Source of the DNA: Micropterix aruncella
Taxonomy: Eukaryota > Arthropoda > Insecta > Lepidoptera > Micropterigidae
DNA: 64,000 bases
Direction of reading: 5' to 3'
NCBI GenBank assembly: GCA_944548615.1
Contig: OX155961.1
Location: 31,078,204-31,142,203, forward strand
Below the pieces are notes generated by a model. That model was not told the origin of the DNA, did no database searches, and worked only from the letters and a program-made list of their open reading frames with translations. The translations under genes were made by a program, and so were the position numbers. Position 1 is the first letter of the stretch, and every line of letters begins with the position of its first letter. Shown here piece by piece: positions 32,948 through 44,239 of this stretch.

Positions 32948-33287
32948 GATGTTTTTATTTAAAATAAAATTAGTAAAAGCTACCTAAAAAGTAGCGAAGG
33001 AAATCCCAGCTTGTATTGGGAAATGCTTATGTTTGAATGAGATATACTTACGGATGTGCACGACTTTCGACGGTGCAATATAAGTTTAAAGGTCTTTTTG
33101 CAGTCGACTAACGATCACTATTCATCCATATATCTCATAAATAGGGCTTATCCTTATGCAACACAAAATACCTTCAATTGAGACGAATTAAGCGAAAAAA
33201 TAAAAAAATAAACTATTGATCACTTCGGCAAACCCGTTTTCCAAATGAAAGTGACATTACGAAATAATTCAAATTTCGAATGCTACC
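32948..33287. repeat. 340-bp direct repeat, copy 1
   Basis: Begins GATGTTTTTATTTAAAATAA directly after (TA)n array 1 and ends ...CGAATGCTACC. The second copy starts 618 bp later. Confidence 0.9.
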
Positions 33288-33565
33288 AACATTTAAAATA
33301 TGATACAATTGGCTGAGTTTGTTATCAACGAGCCATTAAATCAAAATAAAAATAAAAAACCTCCATATGCTCAATGAAATGAAAGAAGAAACTTCAATCT
33401 TTATTTCTGGCAGAGGAGTTTATAATAAAGATTGTATAATGTTATCAAAATAGGGTAAACCTATATAAAATTGTAAATTATTATAAAATTGTAAAGAAAT
33501 ATTTTAGAAAACAGTATAATATTGTTATATTTGATAAGGTTTGTAAAGAAATCCGTTTATAGGAT

Positions 33566-33907
33566 GATGTTTTTATTTAAAATAAAATTAGCAAAAGCTA
33601 CTTAAAAAGTAGCGAAGGAAATCCCAGCTTGTATTGGGAAATGCTTATGTGTTTGAATGAGATATACTTACTGATGTGCACGACTTTCGACGGTGCAATG
33701 TAAGTTTAAAGGTCCTTTTGCAGTCGACTAACGATCACTATTCATCCATATATCTCATAAATAGGGCTTATCCTTATACAACACAAAATGCCTTCAATTG
33801 AGACGAATTAGGCGAAAAAATAAACAATTAAACTATTGATCACTTCGGCAAAGCCGTTTTCCAAATGAAAGTGACATTACGAAATAATTAAAATTTGGAA
33901 TGCTACC
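33566..33907. repeat. 340-bp direct repeat, copy 2
   Basis: Only a handful of differences from copy 1 (by eye ~96% identical). It is followed within 50 bp by (TA)n array 2. A diverged relative of its first 90 bp lies between arrays 4 and 5 (41195-41300). Confidence 0.9.
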
Positions 33908-33953
33908 GTTCAAAAATTTCAAATGTTACTAAATTTCGAATAATACAAATTAT

Positions 33954-34987
<1,034 letters not shown>

Positions 34988-35302
34988 CAGTGAAAAATCT
35001 CTGCCGATCGAGTGAACTGTCGCATTGTTTGTAACTCCAGTGTAACGCCAATTAAAAATAGTTAAAGTCAGCAAATCTATTTGAATTTTGTATAATTCAA
35101 AAGCGAATACCGAGTTTTAAAAGTGTGCGGTATTTGAATAGGACTAAACTCACGTATGTGCCACTTTTTTTTAACATTTATAAGTGTTCATTAATTGAAA
35201 TCGGACATCTGCATACCTCAATCTGCAAACGTCCGATACAACAGAAGTGGCGGATTTAATTGATGCGGTATTGTAATATATCAGCCCCGTCATAGCGGCT
35301 GC

Positions 35303-35390
35303 GTTCGGGTCGTCGTTTGGGCGAGTGGTAAAACACAGCGCTTTGTTACGGGTGATCCTGAGTTCGATCCACCCGCGAGCATTTTTTTCC
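35303..35390 (+). other. tRNA-like segment upstream of the LINE
   Basis: TGGGCGAGTGGTAA resembles a pol III A box and AGTTCGATCC a B box, spaced as in a tRNA. CGGGTG...CACCCG could pair around the B box. The cloverleaf is not complete, so this is not a functional tRNA gene. It may be a SINE head or part of the LINE 5' region. Confidence 0.35.
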
Positions 35391-35396
35391 GTCATC

Positions 35397-35730
35397 GGAA
35401 TTAAATATCATCGCCATCTTCCGCATAGAAATCTAACCACGTAACTCGTAATAATAATTATAAAATAAAAAATAAAAAAGAAACTCAACGAGAAAGTGAT
35501 CACGCCATCTATCGGCGTTATTAGGAACTTTCCTAGTGAGATCTCTTTACTGGAATCACGGGAATTAAATCTCATCGCCATCTTCCGCAGAGAAATCTAA
35601 CTACGTGACTCGAAAAAGCAATTATAAAATTAAAAAATAAAAACTGAGCGAGAAAGGGATCGCGCCATCTATCGACATTATTAAGAACTTCTCTAGTGAT
35701 ATCACTTCGTCGCGCCATAATATAATATAA
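35397..35730 (+). promoter_or_regulatory. Two tandem 5'-UTR monomers of the LINE
   Basis: Two head-to-tail units, 35397-35570 and 35571-~35730, each starting GGAATTAAATNTCATCGCCA and sharing TCTTCCGCA.AGAAATCTAA, CGAGAAAG.GATC.CGCCATC and CTAGTGA. They end just ahead of the ORF1 ATG (35758). Tandem 5'-UTR units are known promoters in some LINEs (for example mouse L1); the role here is inferred from position. Confidence 0.65.
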
Positions 35731-35757
35731 ATAGGAGCAGTACGAAACGACGTTAAA

Positions 35758-36792
35758 ATGAACTCAAAAATAAGATGTAATAATGCAAGTTGCGGAGAGG
35801 AGATTACGATAACCGAGGACGCGCTAAGCTGTTCGAATTGTCCGTTAAGTTTTCATTTTTACTGTACTGGAGTTTCTGAAGCTAAATTTAAACAAATGTC
35901 GAAGGATGCCAAGGAAACTTGGAAATGCATAACGTGCAAATCCTCTTTTCAAACCCGCAGTATGAAAAACAAACATAAGATAATGGACCCAGCGGAATCA
36001 AAGAGTGGTAAAGGCAACGAGCCGAGCTGCGGAACCGGGGTCATAAGTTCTACAGATTTAGGAGGTCTTATGAAAGAAATCCAGCTAATGAGAGCCGATT
36101 TCACTGCTATGCGTGGGGAAATGTCGGAATTTAAAAATAGCATCGAACACTGCAGCTGTACTGTAGATACCATAAACACTAAAATAACTGAAATTGATCA
36201 AGCAATTAAGAGAGTAGCAATCTGTGAGGAAGAATTATTAGGTGTTAAAACTAAATTAGATAAACTGGAGCAGACGGACAATGCCAGAAATCAAGCAGGG
36301 TTAATGAACGATGTAGAGATCAGTGGTGTGCCGCACACTGATAAGGAGAATCTTTACGCCATGATATTGCAACTTGGAAATTCAATAGGACTCAAGATGG
36401 ATGACCGCGAGATTGATTATGCATATCGTATTACACCGCGAAGACACGAGCAGGATATAAAATCGCAGCCAAGGACTCCCCTTATCATCGCCAAGTTCAC
36501 AACACGCAGGATGAAGGAGCAATTCATGGACGCCATTAGAAACCTCCAAAAGTCTCGAGCATCTGGAATTAACACGAAAGACATGGGCCTAAACACAATT
36601 CCAACCAGAATCTACATATCAGATCGGCTGACTCTGCTGAATCGTGTACTTTATAAAAAAACGAGAGACCTAGCAAAAGAAATGAGATTCAGATTTGTAT
36701 GGTTAAAAAACTGCAGAATCTATGTCCGTCAGAAAGAGGGTACAAATATTATTCCGATTTTATGCGAGCAAGACTTAAAGCTAATTCACTAA
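35758..36792 (+). CDS. LINE ORF1 protein: PHD finger, coiled coil, FP25K-like domain
   Basis: 344 codons. Residues 7-60 form a C4HC3 PHD-type zinc finger: C7, C12, C25, C28, H33, C36, C57, C60, with W55 two residues before C57. Residues ~65-100 are polar linker. ~102-175 look like a coiled coil (MKEIQLMRADFTAMRGEM, then regular I/L spacing). ~180-340 resemble the baculovirus FP25K-type domain found in ORF1 of many insect LINEs (VEISGVP, then YRITPR and LIIAKFTTRRMKEQF). ORF1 proteins bind element RNA and help form the retrotransposition particle; PHD fingers often read histone tails, so chromatin-guided integration is possible. The ATG follows the tandem 5'-UTR units. A zero-frame A_AAA_AAC heptamer at 36705-36711 (residues 316-318) lies 79 bases before the stop codon. 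Confidence 0.9.
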   Translation: MNSKIRCNNASCGEEITITEDALSCSNCPLSFHFYCTGVSEAKFKQMSKDAKETWKCITCKSSFQTRSMKNKHKIMDPAESKSGKGNEPSCGTGVISSTDLGGLMKEIQLMRADFTAMRGEMSEFKNSIEHCSCTVDTINTKITEIDQAIKRVAICEEELLGVKTKLDKLEQTDNARNQAGLMNDVEISGVPHTDKENLYAMILQLGNSIGLKMDDREIDYAYRITPRRHEQDIKSQPRTPLIIAKFTTRRMKEQFMDAIRNLQKSRASGINTKDMGLNTIPTRIYISDRLTLLNRVLYKKTRDLAKEMRFRFVWLKNCRIYVRQKEGTNIIPILCEQDLKLIH

Positions 36793-37211
36793 AAAACGAT
36801 ATAAATATGCCTCTCTTTAACCTAAAAACCAGCATTTTCCGTCATTTGCAATTAAGTCTATTTTCACATTTATTAGATATGATTTTAAATTGCATTTATT
36901 ATAAAAAAGAATATATTATTATTTATATGAGAATTTATTATTTACATGTAAATTCTAACACTAATGCTATTCATTTATTACCTGTAAATATTGAAATGAA
37001 GTATTCTTATTTATCAAAAACAACGTATAATGGAATATGTTTATACCTCGAGAAAATCACCTGCCAAACAGTCGACATTGTGGCGATAAAATCCTTATTG
37101 GAGAATAATAACTTCAACATCTGCAACCGTAATGAACTAATGCTTTCTCTGTTAGTAAACCCTATTCATATATTTATTTCTTTAGCAATAAAATTCGTAT
37201 TTTATGAGTAG
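36657..37211 (+). CDS. Open -1 frame bridging ORF1 and ORF2
   Basis: A frame one base behind ORF1 is open from the stop at 36654 to TAG at 37209-37211. It crosses the ORF1 3' end and the whole AT-rich inter-ORF region and ends 8 nt inside ORF2 (sequence ATGAGTAG). Its first ATG is at 36699. It could be reached from ORF1 by -1 frameshifting at 36705-36711, adding ~166 residues in place of the normal 26. The predicted extension starts LQNLCPSERGYKYY and has no recognised domain. A long open frame in AT-rich DNA is unexpected but may be chance; the zero-frame end of ORF1 fits the FP25K-like domain and is surely used. Confidence 0.4.
   Translation, partial: KNERPSKRNEIQICMVKKLQNLCPSERGYKYYSDFMRARLKANSLKNDINMPLFNLKTSIFRHLQLSLFSHLLDMILNCIYYKKEYIIIYMRIYYLHVNSNTNAIHLLPVNIEMKYSYLSKTTYNGICLYLEKITCQTVDIVAIKSLLENNNFNICNRNELMLSLLVNPIHIFISLAIKFVFYE
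36705..36711 (+). promoter_or_regulatory. Candidate -1 frameshift heptamer A_AAA_AAC
   Basis: TTA AAA AAC in the ORF1 frame gives the canonical X_XXY_YYZ arrangement. The -1 frame beyond it is open for 166 codons. I see no strong hairpin in the next 60 bases, which weakens the case. Confidence 0.4.
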
Positions 37212-40164
37212 TTTATTAGATGATATTTCAGAGACCACATTTGTCTCTACTGTAAGGTTAGAATCGCCGCTTGATTGCAGGGACACTTTTGATAAACCTT
37301 ATGTACTGAAAATGATAGCTATGAATATAAGAAGTATCCGAAGAAATTTTGATGAACTATGTATTTTATTACAAGATCTCTCATTAAATCTAGATATAAT
37401 TGTTTTGTCCGAATGCTGGTTACTCAATAATGTGCAGATTCCGAATATCCCTGGGTACGAATGTTTCAAAACGGTAAATAACAAAAATAAATCGGATGGA
37501 ATTGTTGTGTATGCCAGGTATGAAATTAATGCAACTGCGCATGAATTTGACATCGCGGAAGCAACGGGCCTATGCATAAAATTTAGCAATTTCAGCATCT
37601 TTGCCCTTTACAGGTCGCCATCCAGACAAAATACGAGTGGCTTTTTGAATTCACTTTATACGACGATACATGACTATATAACTTCCAATATCCATACACA
37701 ACACTACATCTTAGCAGGCGACATCAATATATCAACCATGGGACATAGGCACTTACAAGCAGATGACTATGAAACACTTTTAACTGAACTAGGTTTCTTG
37801 TCAAAAATAAATATTGCAACGAGAGAGTCTGATCAGGTACAAACATGCTTAGACCACATATACATTCGCTCATCGTACAGACCGACCTCAGCTGTAGTGA
37901 CTACAACAATAACAGACCACTACTGTACATTATTGGGACTAGAAGGCAGACGTCAGGAAAAGCAGCAACAAGACACAGAAATTAAAGTCATAGACTATGA
38001 AAAATTAATTTTCGACTTGAACACTGAAGCTTGGACTAGCATATATCAAACAGACGATACAAACATTGCACTTGACAATTTCGTTCAGACGTTTACTCTA
38101 CACTTAAAAAATAATACTTACGTTAAGCAGATAAAGAAAAAATACAAGCGACTTAAACCTTGGATAACAGACGGACTGATTAACTGTATCAGGAGACGCG
38201 ACAAACTTCACCGACAGACACGCAGATTTCCACAGAATGAGGCACTACTCGCATATTATAAAAAATACAGAAAATTATGTACCAACATCTTAAGAACGAC
38301 CAAAGAAACATATTATCGACAGAAAATAGAAGACGACAATTACAACCCCAAAACGGTTTGGAGAGTAGTCAAAGAACTTAACAATGTAGAGCAAAACAGG
38401 ACGTCAATTAGCGAAATAAATTTGGACGGTGTAAAGTACACTGACAAAAATGACTTAGCTAATACGATTAACAGTTACTTTGTGAACGTAGGAAAGAGAT
38501 TAGCGATGAAGTTTACATCAGAGGATTTGACTAAATCAAATGCAAAGGTGCCTGAAACACTGCTGAAGACAACAAAAATATTTCGACTCTCGAAACTAAC
38601 AGAGAGGGACGTTTTGACATTAATTAAGCAACTGAGGACTGACTCAGCAAGTGGTCCAGATAATATAAGTGCAAAGATGCTGAAAATTGCAGCTCAGTCA
38701 ATCGCACTCCCACTTGTGCATATATATAATTGCAGCATCGAACAGGGTAGATTTCCAAAACATCTCAAAGAAGCCAATGTATTGCCGCTCTTCAAAGGGG
38801 GTAACAAAACTGAATTGACAAACTACAGACCAATATCTATACTCAACTCACTTAGCAAAATTATAGAACGTCACATAAAGAAACAACTAACTGATTATCT
38901 GGAAACGAATGCGCTACTATCGACAGGACAGTACGGCTTTAGGTCAAACATGGGCACCCAGGACGCTATATTAAAAGTTACAAAATTTATTTCACAAAAT
39001 GTTGACGATAACCATAAGTGCCTTGGAGTGTTCCTTGATTTGGCCAAAGCATTTGACACAGTACATCACGTAAAACTATTGTACAAACTACGACAGATTG
39101 GTATACGAGACAAAGAACTGGACTGGTTCCGAAGTTATATGACAGGACGAACACAACGAGTGAAAATAAATGACACAACAAGTAACTGGATGAGTATTGA
39201 CTACGGTGTTCCTCAAGGAAGTACATTAGGACCAATACTATTTCTGGTATATATAGACGATCTTTGCAGACAGGAGATACCAGGTGTTATTGCATCTTTT
39301 GCCGACGACACGGTGCTTTTATTTGAGAGTAACACCTGGGAGTCCGTATTTGAAAAGGCAACAAATGGACTAAAACAGATAACTGCCTGGTTAAATGATC
39401 ATCTACTGACACTTAACATAGACAAGACGAAATACATCACCTTTAGCATAGATGGGCGAAACCAACCTGGAATAGATAAACAGCTACTATTACACGACTG
39501 TGACGGAAGAAACTGCATGTGCTTACCGCTGGAACGTACGTCATGTATCAAATATTTAGGTATTCTAATAGACGGGTTCCTGCGTTGGCACAATCAAGTT
39601 GACCAGACTGCGTCACGACTTAGAAAACTAATATACGTATTCAAAAATATTAGAAACGTGCTTAGTCCATCTATGCTAAAAACGACCTACTACGCACTCG
39701 CACAGTCATTAATTACATACGGGCAGATAGGATGGGGTCGAGCGGCTAGATCAATTCTTGACCCGGTAATAAAAGCCCAAAAAGCCCTCATTAGGGTTAT
39801 TAATAAAAAACCGCTCCGTTTCCCATCCGACCAATTATTCACAGACTTTAACGTAATGGACATCCGACAGTTGTACCTAAAAGCGGTTCTAATGTACTTC
39901 CAGAGGAATGACAGGACTGCGATATCTAAACTTCGGGACCATGGACATGAGACTAGACATCGTTACAGACAACCTGAGGTAAAAATGAACACGACATATG
40001 GACAACGACATTATACTTTTCTAGCTCCGAGACTATACAATAAACTGAGAATGGACGTACCGACGACCGACTTACCATACCCTACTTTTCGAAGAGTGGT
40101 GATAAATTGGCTGCTAAATAAATCTAGGAAAGACTGCGAGGCGTTATTAAAATCTCTTGAATGA
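37204..40164 (+). CDS. LINE ORF2: APE-type endonuclease and reverse transcriptase
   Basis: 986 codons without interruption. The N-terminal ~250 residues are an APE-like endonuclease: MNIRSIRRN, catalytic E70 in SECW, YRSPS, D173 in GDINI, LDHIY and a final TDHY. It should nick the target DNA. The reverse transcriptase spans ~480-760: LPLFKGG...YRPIS, GFR, first Asp D612 in FLDLAKAFDTVHH, VPQGSTLGP, then FADD with D701/D702, and the thumb with KYLGI.ID and YGQIGWG. The C-terminal ~150 residues (AQKALIRVI, then GQRHYTFLAPRLYN, ending WLLNKSRKDCEALL) match the LINE tails at 52.5 and 56.5 kb. There is no RNase H. The in-frame stop at 37189-37191 makes ATG 37204 the first usable start; it overlaps the end of the bridging frame (ATGAGTAG), suggesting coupled re-initiation. 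Confidence 0.95.
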   Translation: MSSLLDDISETTFVSTVRLESPLDCRDTFDKPYVLKMIAMNIRSIRRNFDELCILLQDLSLNLDIIVLSECWLLNNVQIPNIPGYECFKTVNNKNKSDGIVVYARYEINATAHEFDIAEATGLCIKFSNFSIFALYRSPSRQNTSGFLNSLYTTIHDYITSNIHTQHYILAGDINISTMGHRHLQADDYETLLTELGFLSKINIATRESDQVQTCLDHIYIRSSYRPTSAVVTTTITDHYCTLLGLEGRRQEKQQQDTEIKVIDYEKLIFDLNTEAWTSIYQTDDTNIALDNFVQTFTLHLKNNTYVKQIKKKYKRLKPWITDGLINCIRRRDKLHRQTRRFPQNEALLAYYKKYRKLCTNILRTTKETYYRQKIEDDNYNPKTVWRVVKELNNVEQNRTSISEINLDGVKYTDKNDLANTINSYFVNVGKRLAMKFTSEDLTKSNAKVPETLLKTTKIFRLSKLTERDVLTLIKQLRTDSASGPDNISAKMLKIAAQSIALPLVHIYNCSIEQGRFPKHLKEANVLPLFKGGNKTELTNYRPISILNSLSKIIERHIKKQLTDYLETNALLSTGQYGFRSNMGTQDAILKVTKFISQNVDDNHKCLGVFLDLAKAFDTVHHVKLLYKLRQIGIRDKELDWFRSYMTGRTQRVKINDTTSNWMSIDYGVPQGSTLGPILFLVYIDDLCRQEIPGVIASFADDTVLLFESNTWESVFEKATNGLKQITAWLNDHLLTLNIDKTKYITFSIDGRNQPGIDKQLLLHDCDGRNCMCLPLERTSCIKYLGILIDGFLRWHNQVDQTASRLRKLIYVFKNIRNVLSPSMLKTTYYALAQSLITYGQIGWGRAARSILDPVIKAQKALIRVINKKPLRFPSDQLFTDFNVMDIRQLYLKAVLMYFQRNDRTAISKLRDHGHETRHRYRQPEVKMNTTYGQRHYTFLAPRLYNKLRMDVPTTDLPYPTFRRVVINWLLNKSRKDCEALLKSLE

Positions 40165-40692
40165 ACATATTTCTATTTATATATATATTGTGCAAATTTA
40201 CGGCTATATTGTATTGTATTGTAGTAGGTACCTAAAATCTTAATTAACTTCTATATTATATAATAAAATTGGCATTGCAAATTGTCATTTTCTTTGATAA
40301 ATAGTTATCAAGGCACTTTGCATATGTAAATATATACTCGTATTATCATAATAATATTTTTTCTATTTTTTATTTTTTAATTATCATATTATATGTATGT
40401 ACTTCTTTATAATAATTTTTATTTATATATACTTTTAATATAAATTCATGTAAAGTTTATGCGATAATCGTATCTATGTATGTATTATATTAGATGTAAG
40501 AAAATACCTTCCGTTTAATTTGGTATCTTCAAAATTTTTAAATTTTAGAATAAAGTAACTACCCCCATCCTTGTAATTATTAATTGTAAATACCATTGCA
40601 ATATAAAGTTTTAAAAAAATATTAAAATAAAATGAAAACCTAAGAGCGGGTATATCATGCTCTTTCGGCAGGCAATATACGATTTCTGTTGG

Positions 40693-40729
40693 TACCACCT
40701 CGATACAGGTTATTCCTAGTGAGGTGGTA
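40693..40729 (+). promoter_or_regulatory. Two-part 3'-UTR hairpin of the intact LINE
   Basis: Outer stem TACCACCTC/GAGGTGGTA (9 bp, perfect), inner stem AGG/CCT, with the motif GATACAGG on the 5' side and CCTAGT on the 3' side. It lies ~125 nt before the (AAAT)n tail. The same architecture is present at 641, 31518 (minus), 44866, 52936 and 57135. Likely role, by analogy to 3' stem-loops recognised by LINE reverse transcriptases such as UnaL2: template recognition. Confidence 0.75.
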
Positions 40730-40881
40730 AACCACAAACTATTATTTCTGAATCTCTTTCCGAGTTAGGTAAATTAAAAAAAAACTGTTTAAATTATTAT
40801 GAAATATTAGGCTAAGAGAATGTTTTTGTAACCAAATGTATTTTTTATGGACTTAAATAAATAAATAAATAAATAAATAAA

Positions 40882-41179
<298 letters not shown>

Positions 41180-41182
41180 TTT

Positions 41183-41572
<390 letters not shown>

Positions 41573-42349
41573 CCTTTTCGATATATGCCACAAAAAAATC
41601 TGCGACTAGTCAAAATAACTGCGACAGTTTTCCATTTTATAATACTATGCTATGTAATATGCCAGCATAATGCGATACAGCAGGATTACCCTATTCATTC
41701 AGCAAACAAAATAATAACATAGGAAATAGCGTCATCGATCCTTGCATGGTGGAAAAATGTATGCATGCATGGAGCACAATGGTTTGCGAAAGCGATCGAG
41801 CGTCCACTCATTTTTTGTGCTATTTTCCTCGCCGCTGTGTTTGCGTTTCGCGAACCAACACGAAAAATGGACAAACGCCACGCTTCCGTGCAAAACGAAT
41901 CAAGTGGAATTTGTAGGGTGTCTAAAAGGGTCTATTTTTACAACGCTTCGCTTACAATGTACTCGAATACATGTTAAATATATTTTTTCTATATTAAAAA
42001 CAAAAATGTTATCATCAAAACTTCTCCTTCTTGGGTGCCTTGTGCGATAGTACATATGTACCTAATGATAACTGCCTTCGTTTATTGTATACATAAATAA
42101 TTCTTAGATATATTACAGTTTAGATTCATATTAATCATGTATGTATTACTTTAATATAAAAAAATAAGTTTTTTTTTAAGTGGTTTTTTTATGTTTGTAA
42201 TGGCATGATCCCCTTTGCAGTATACGCCCTGGACTATGTTACTTTTGTGCCAGTGTTTTTTTTCTTGGAAGGCAAAGCATTTCTAGAAGGCCCAAAAGTC
42301 TGACCTTTCAGAGTCATTTTTAATTTGGGAACAAAAAATCATCTCAAGG
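41573..42349. other. No assigned gene
   Basis: 41740-41980 is GC-richer with short open frames on the plus strand (up to 102 codons) but no motif. Confidence 0.4.
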
Positions 42350-42867
42350 TAGGGATGAAAATCGAAGCAAAAACATCGATGTTACCATCACTACCAACAT
42401 CGTAACGCAAATATCGATGATCGAAAAATATCGTTAGCTATGGTTAAAAATATATTAAATATTTTGTTTTGAAAACCATTGTTCGTTAGTCTCATTTTGC
42501 TGAATGTCGCTAAAAGTTTTCATTTAACAATATCAATAATAGAGATTAACACAGTTATAATATCTATAATTCAACAGGTGGTAATAATAAAACAAAAAAC
42601 AAAAACAAATTAAATATAAATTAAAAACAGGAAATTAAAGTATTTAATCACTTTCATAATTCGTCGTCTAAAGTGTTAAGAACTTCGATATCAACTTCGA
42701 TAATATATTATTATTCATATATGTGTAACATCTATAAACCTAATGTATAGATGAGATATATCGACAAAGGAACTTAGATGGTACTTAAACATCGATAAGG
42801 CGCCATCGATGTAAAAAACAACGAACATCGATGTTTTCGATATATCGGCCATCGATGTTTACCCCTA
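42350..42867. mobile_element. MITE-like element rich in CATCGATG palindromes
   Basis: Ends TAGGGATGAAAATCGA and, on the minus strand, TAGGGGTAAACATCGA (13 of 16 bases shared). CATCGATG or ATATCGAT motifs are concentrated within 100 bp of each end. 518 bp, non-coding centre. No clear target duplication. Confidence 0.5.
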
Positions 42868-44028
42868 TCACAAGGGGCCATATCTGAAGAATTGAAAGTT
42901 TTGTGGCATTAAATTCATGTTGTCGTTGGCCAAACCTGACGAATTATTTGAATTCTGTTTGCTGGAGCGTTGTCGTGGTTTAATGATTTGTCTATATAAA
43001 ATTCTGATGTTTTCCTTGGGCAAATAGCGCAAAACTTGCAAATATTACTCTTTGTTAATTCTACCTCCTGGTGATAATAAATCTCGTCATTTTATTTTAA
43101 TACCATTTGCTGTTAAATATTTTGATTTTGTATATTTTGATTTGTGGAATAATTTGATTATGATAAATTTGTTTTCAGGTTATTAGGTTTTTAGATTTAT
43201 TGGATTTGGTTATTTTATTTTAATACCATATGTATCAATAATTAATAGGTGTGTCCTGAAAACCACGATACGATGTCCTGAAACCACGAGATATTCTGAG
43301 GATACTCCTAATTTGCAGCGTTTGTAGTTTTATTACATAGTCTTTTCCTATTTAGAGTTTTAATTTTTAATCTGTGTGTTTATGATTTTTTGTACCTATA
43401 CGATTTTTTTTGTAACAACAGCTGCAAATAAATATTATTATTATTATTATTATTAAGTAAAATGCACAGAACATCAGACACCGATAACCATTACGAGTCT
43501 TTTAGCGGCTATCTTGAAACCGTTTATACCATTCGTAAATCCTCCGATTTGACCTAACATCATCAGCAAAAGCTTTCTTCAACATCTCATTCACTTTTCA
43601 ACACTTATTTTTTTTTACACAAAACCATGCGAATTCTTAAACGAAATCATTTTTGAAAGAAATCAAGTATGAAAAACTGTCAATCACCTCAGAGGCCGTC
43701 ACTTTAAAATGGCCATTAAAGGAAAATACAAACTCAATAAAGCGAAAACTTGGTAAAACTTTCGCAAACAATGCTACCAACCTACAAAAAAAAAACCAGA
43801 TCGATACATCAAAACTTGCTTAATCTCAAAATTTCGTTACTTATTGGTCATACCATGTACCTACACAAAATAATAAAACCGTATCACATTGATCCTTACA
43901 TAAAAAAACATCAGATTGTTGAAAACACTGACGATGAGAAAAGTTGCCAGACGTCTCCTGAACTTTGCTTCCCTTGGTATTGACTATATAAAATAATTTA
44001 TTTTATATTTTAGAACCTATGACGTAAG
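42868..44028. other. No gene; LINE-tail-like segment 43230-43455
   Basis: 43300-43455 resembles 895-1010 and ends in a (TTA)n run after TGCAAATAAATA, a typical retroposon tail. The rest is anonymous. Confidence 0.4.
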
Positions 44029-44235
44029 CTAAGCCTTTAGGTTTTCTGATAGAAAATAGCTAATCGAACGGAGATGATTGCGTGACATTGTCCGATACTT
44101 TTGAAAAACGCCGTTCATGCCGAAGTTTGATATGCGCCTCAGGAGGATGTACATCATAGGTGTCAGTACTTCCAGGATGTTCATAGTGGAGACCGATATT
44201 ATCCTTAGCACGCTGAAAAACTTCCTCTTTGGGTT
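44029..44235 (-). pseudogene. Possible C-terminal piece of a LINE ORF2
   Basis: The minus strand reads FFSVLRIISVSTM, NILEVLTPMMYILLRR, FQKYRTM. The middle stretch resembles the (L..LTLPSLYI) segment after the thumb of LINE reverse transcriptases, and it follows the RT piece at 45060-45270 if the plus-strand LINE between them is taken as an insertion. Weak on its own. Confidence 0.3.
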
Positions 44236-44239
44236 GCTC

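Noticed and set aside
35311..35384. Functional tRNA gene
   Set aside because: A and B boxes are present, but the acceptor and anticodon stems do not form.
37299..37598. 99-codon minus frame and others opposite ORF2
   Set aside because: Antisense shadows of the ORF2 coding sequence.
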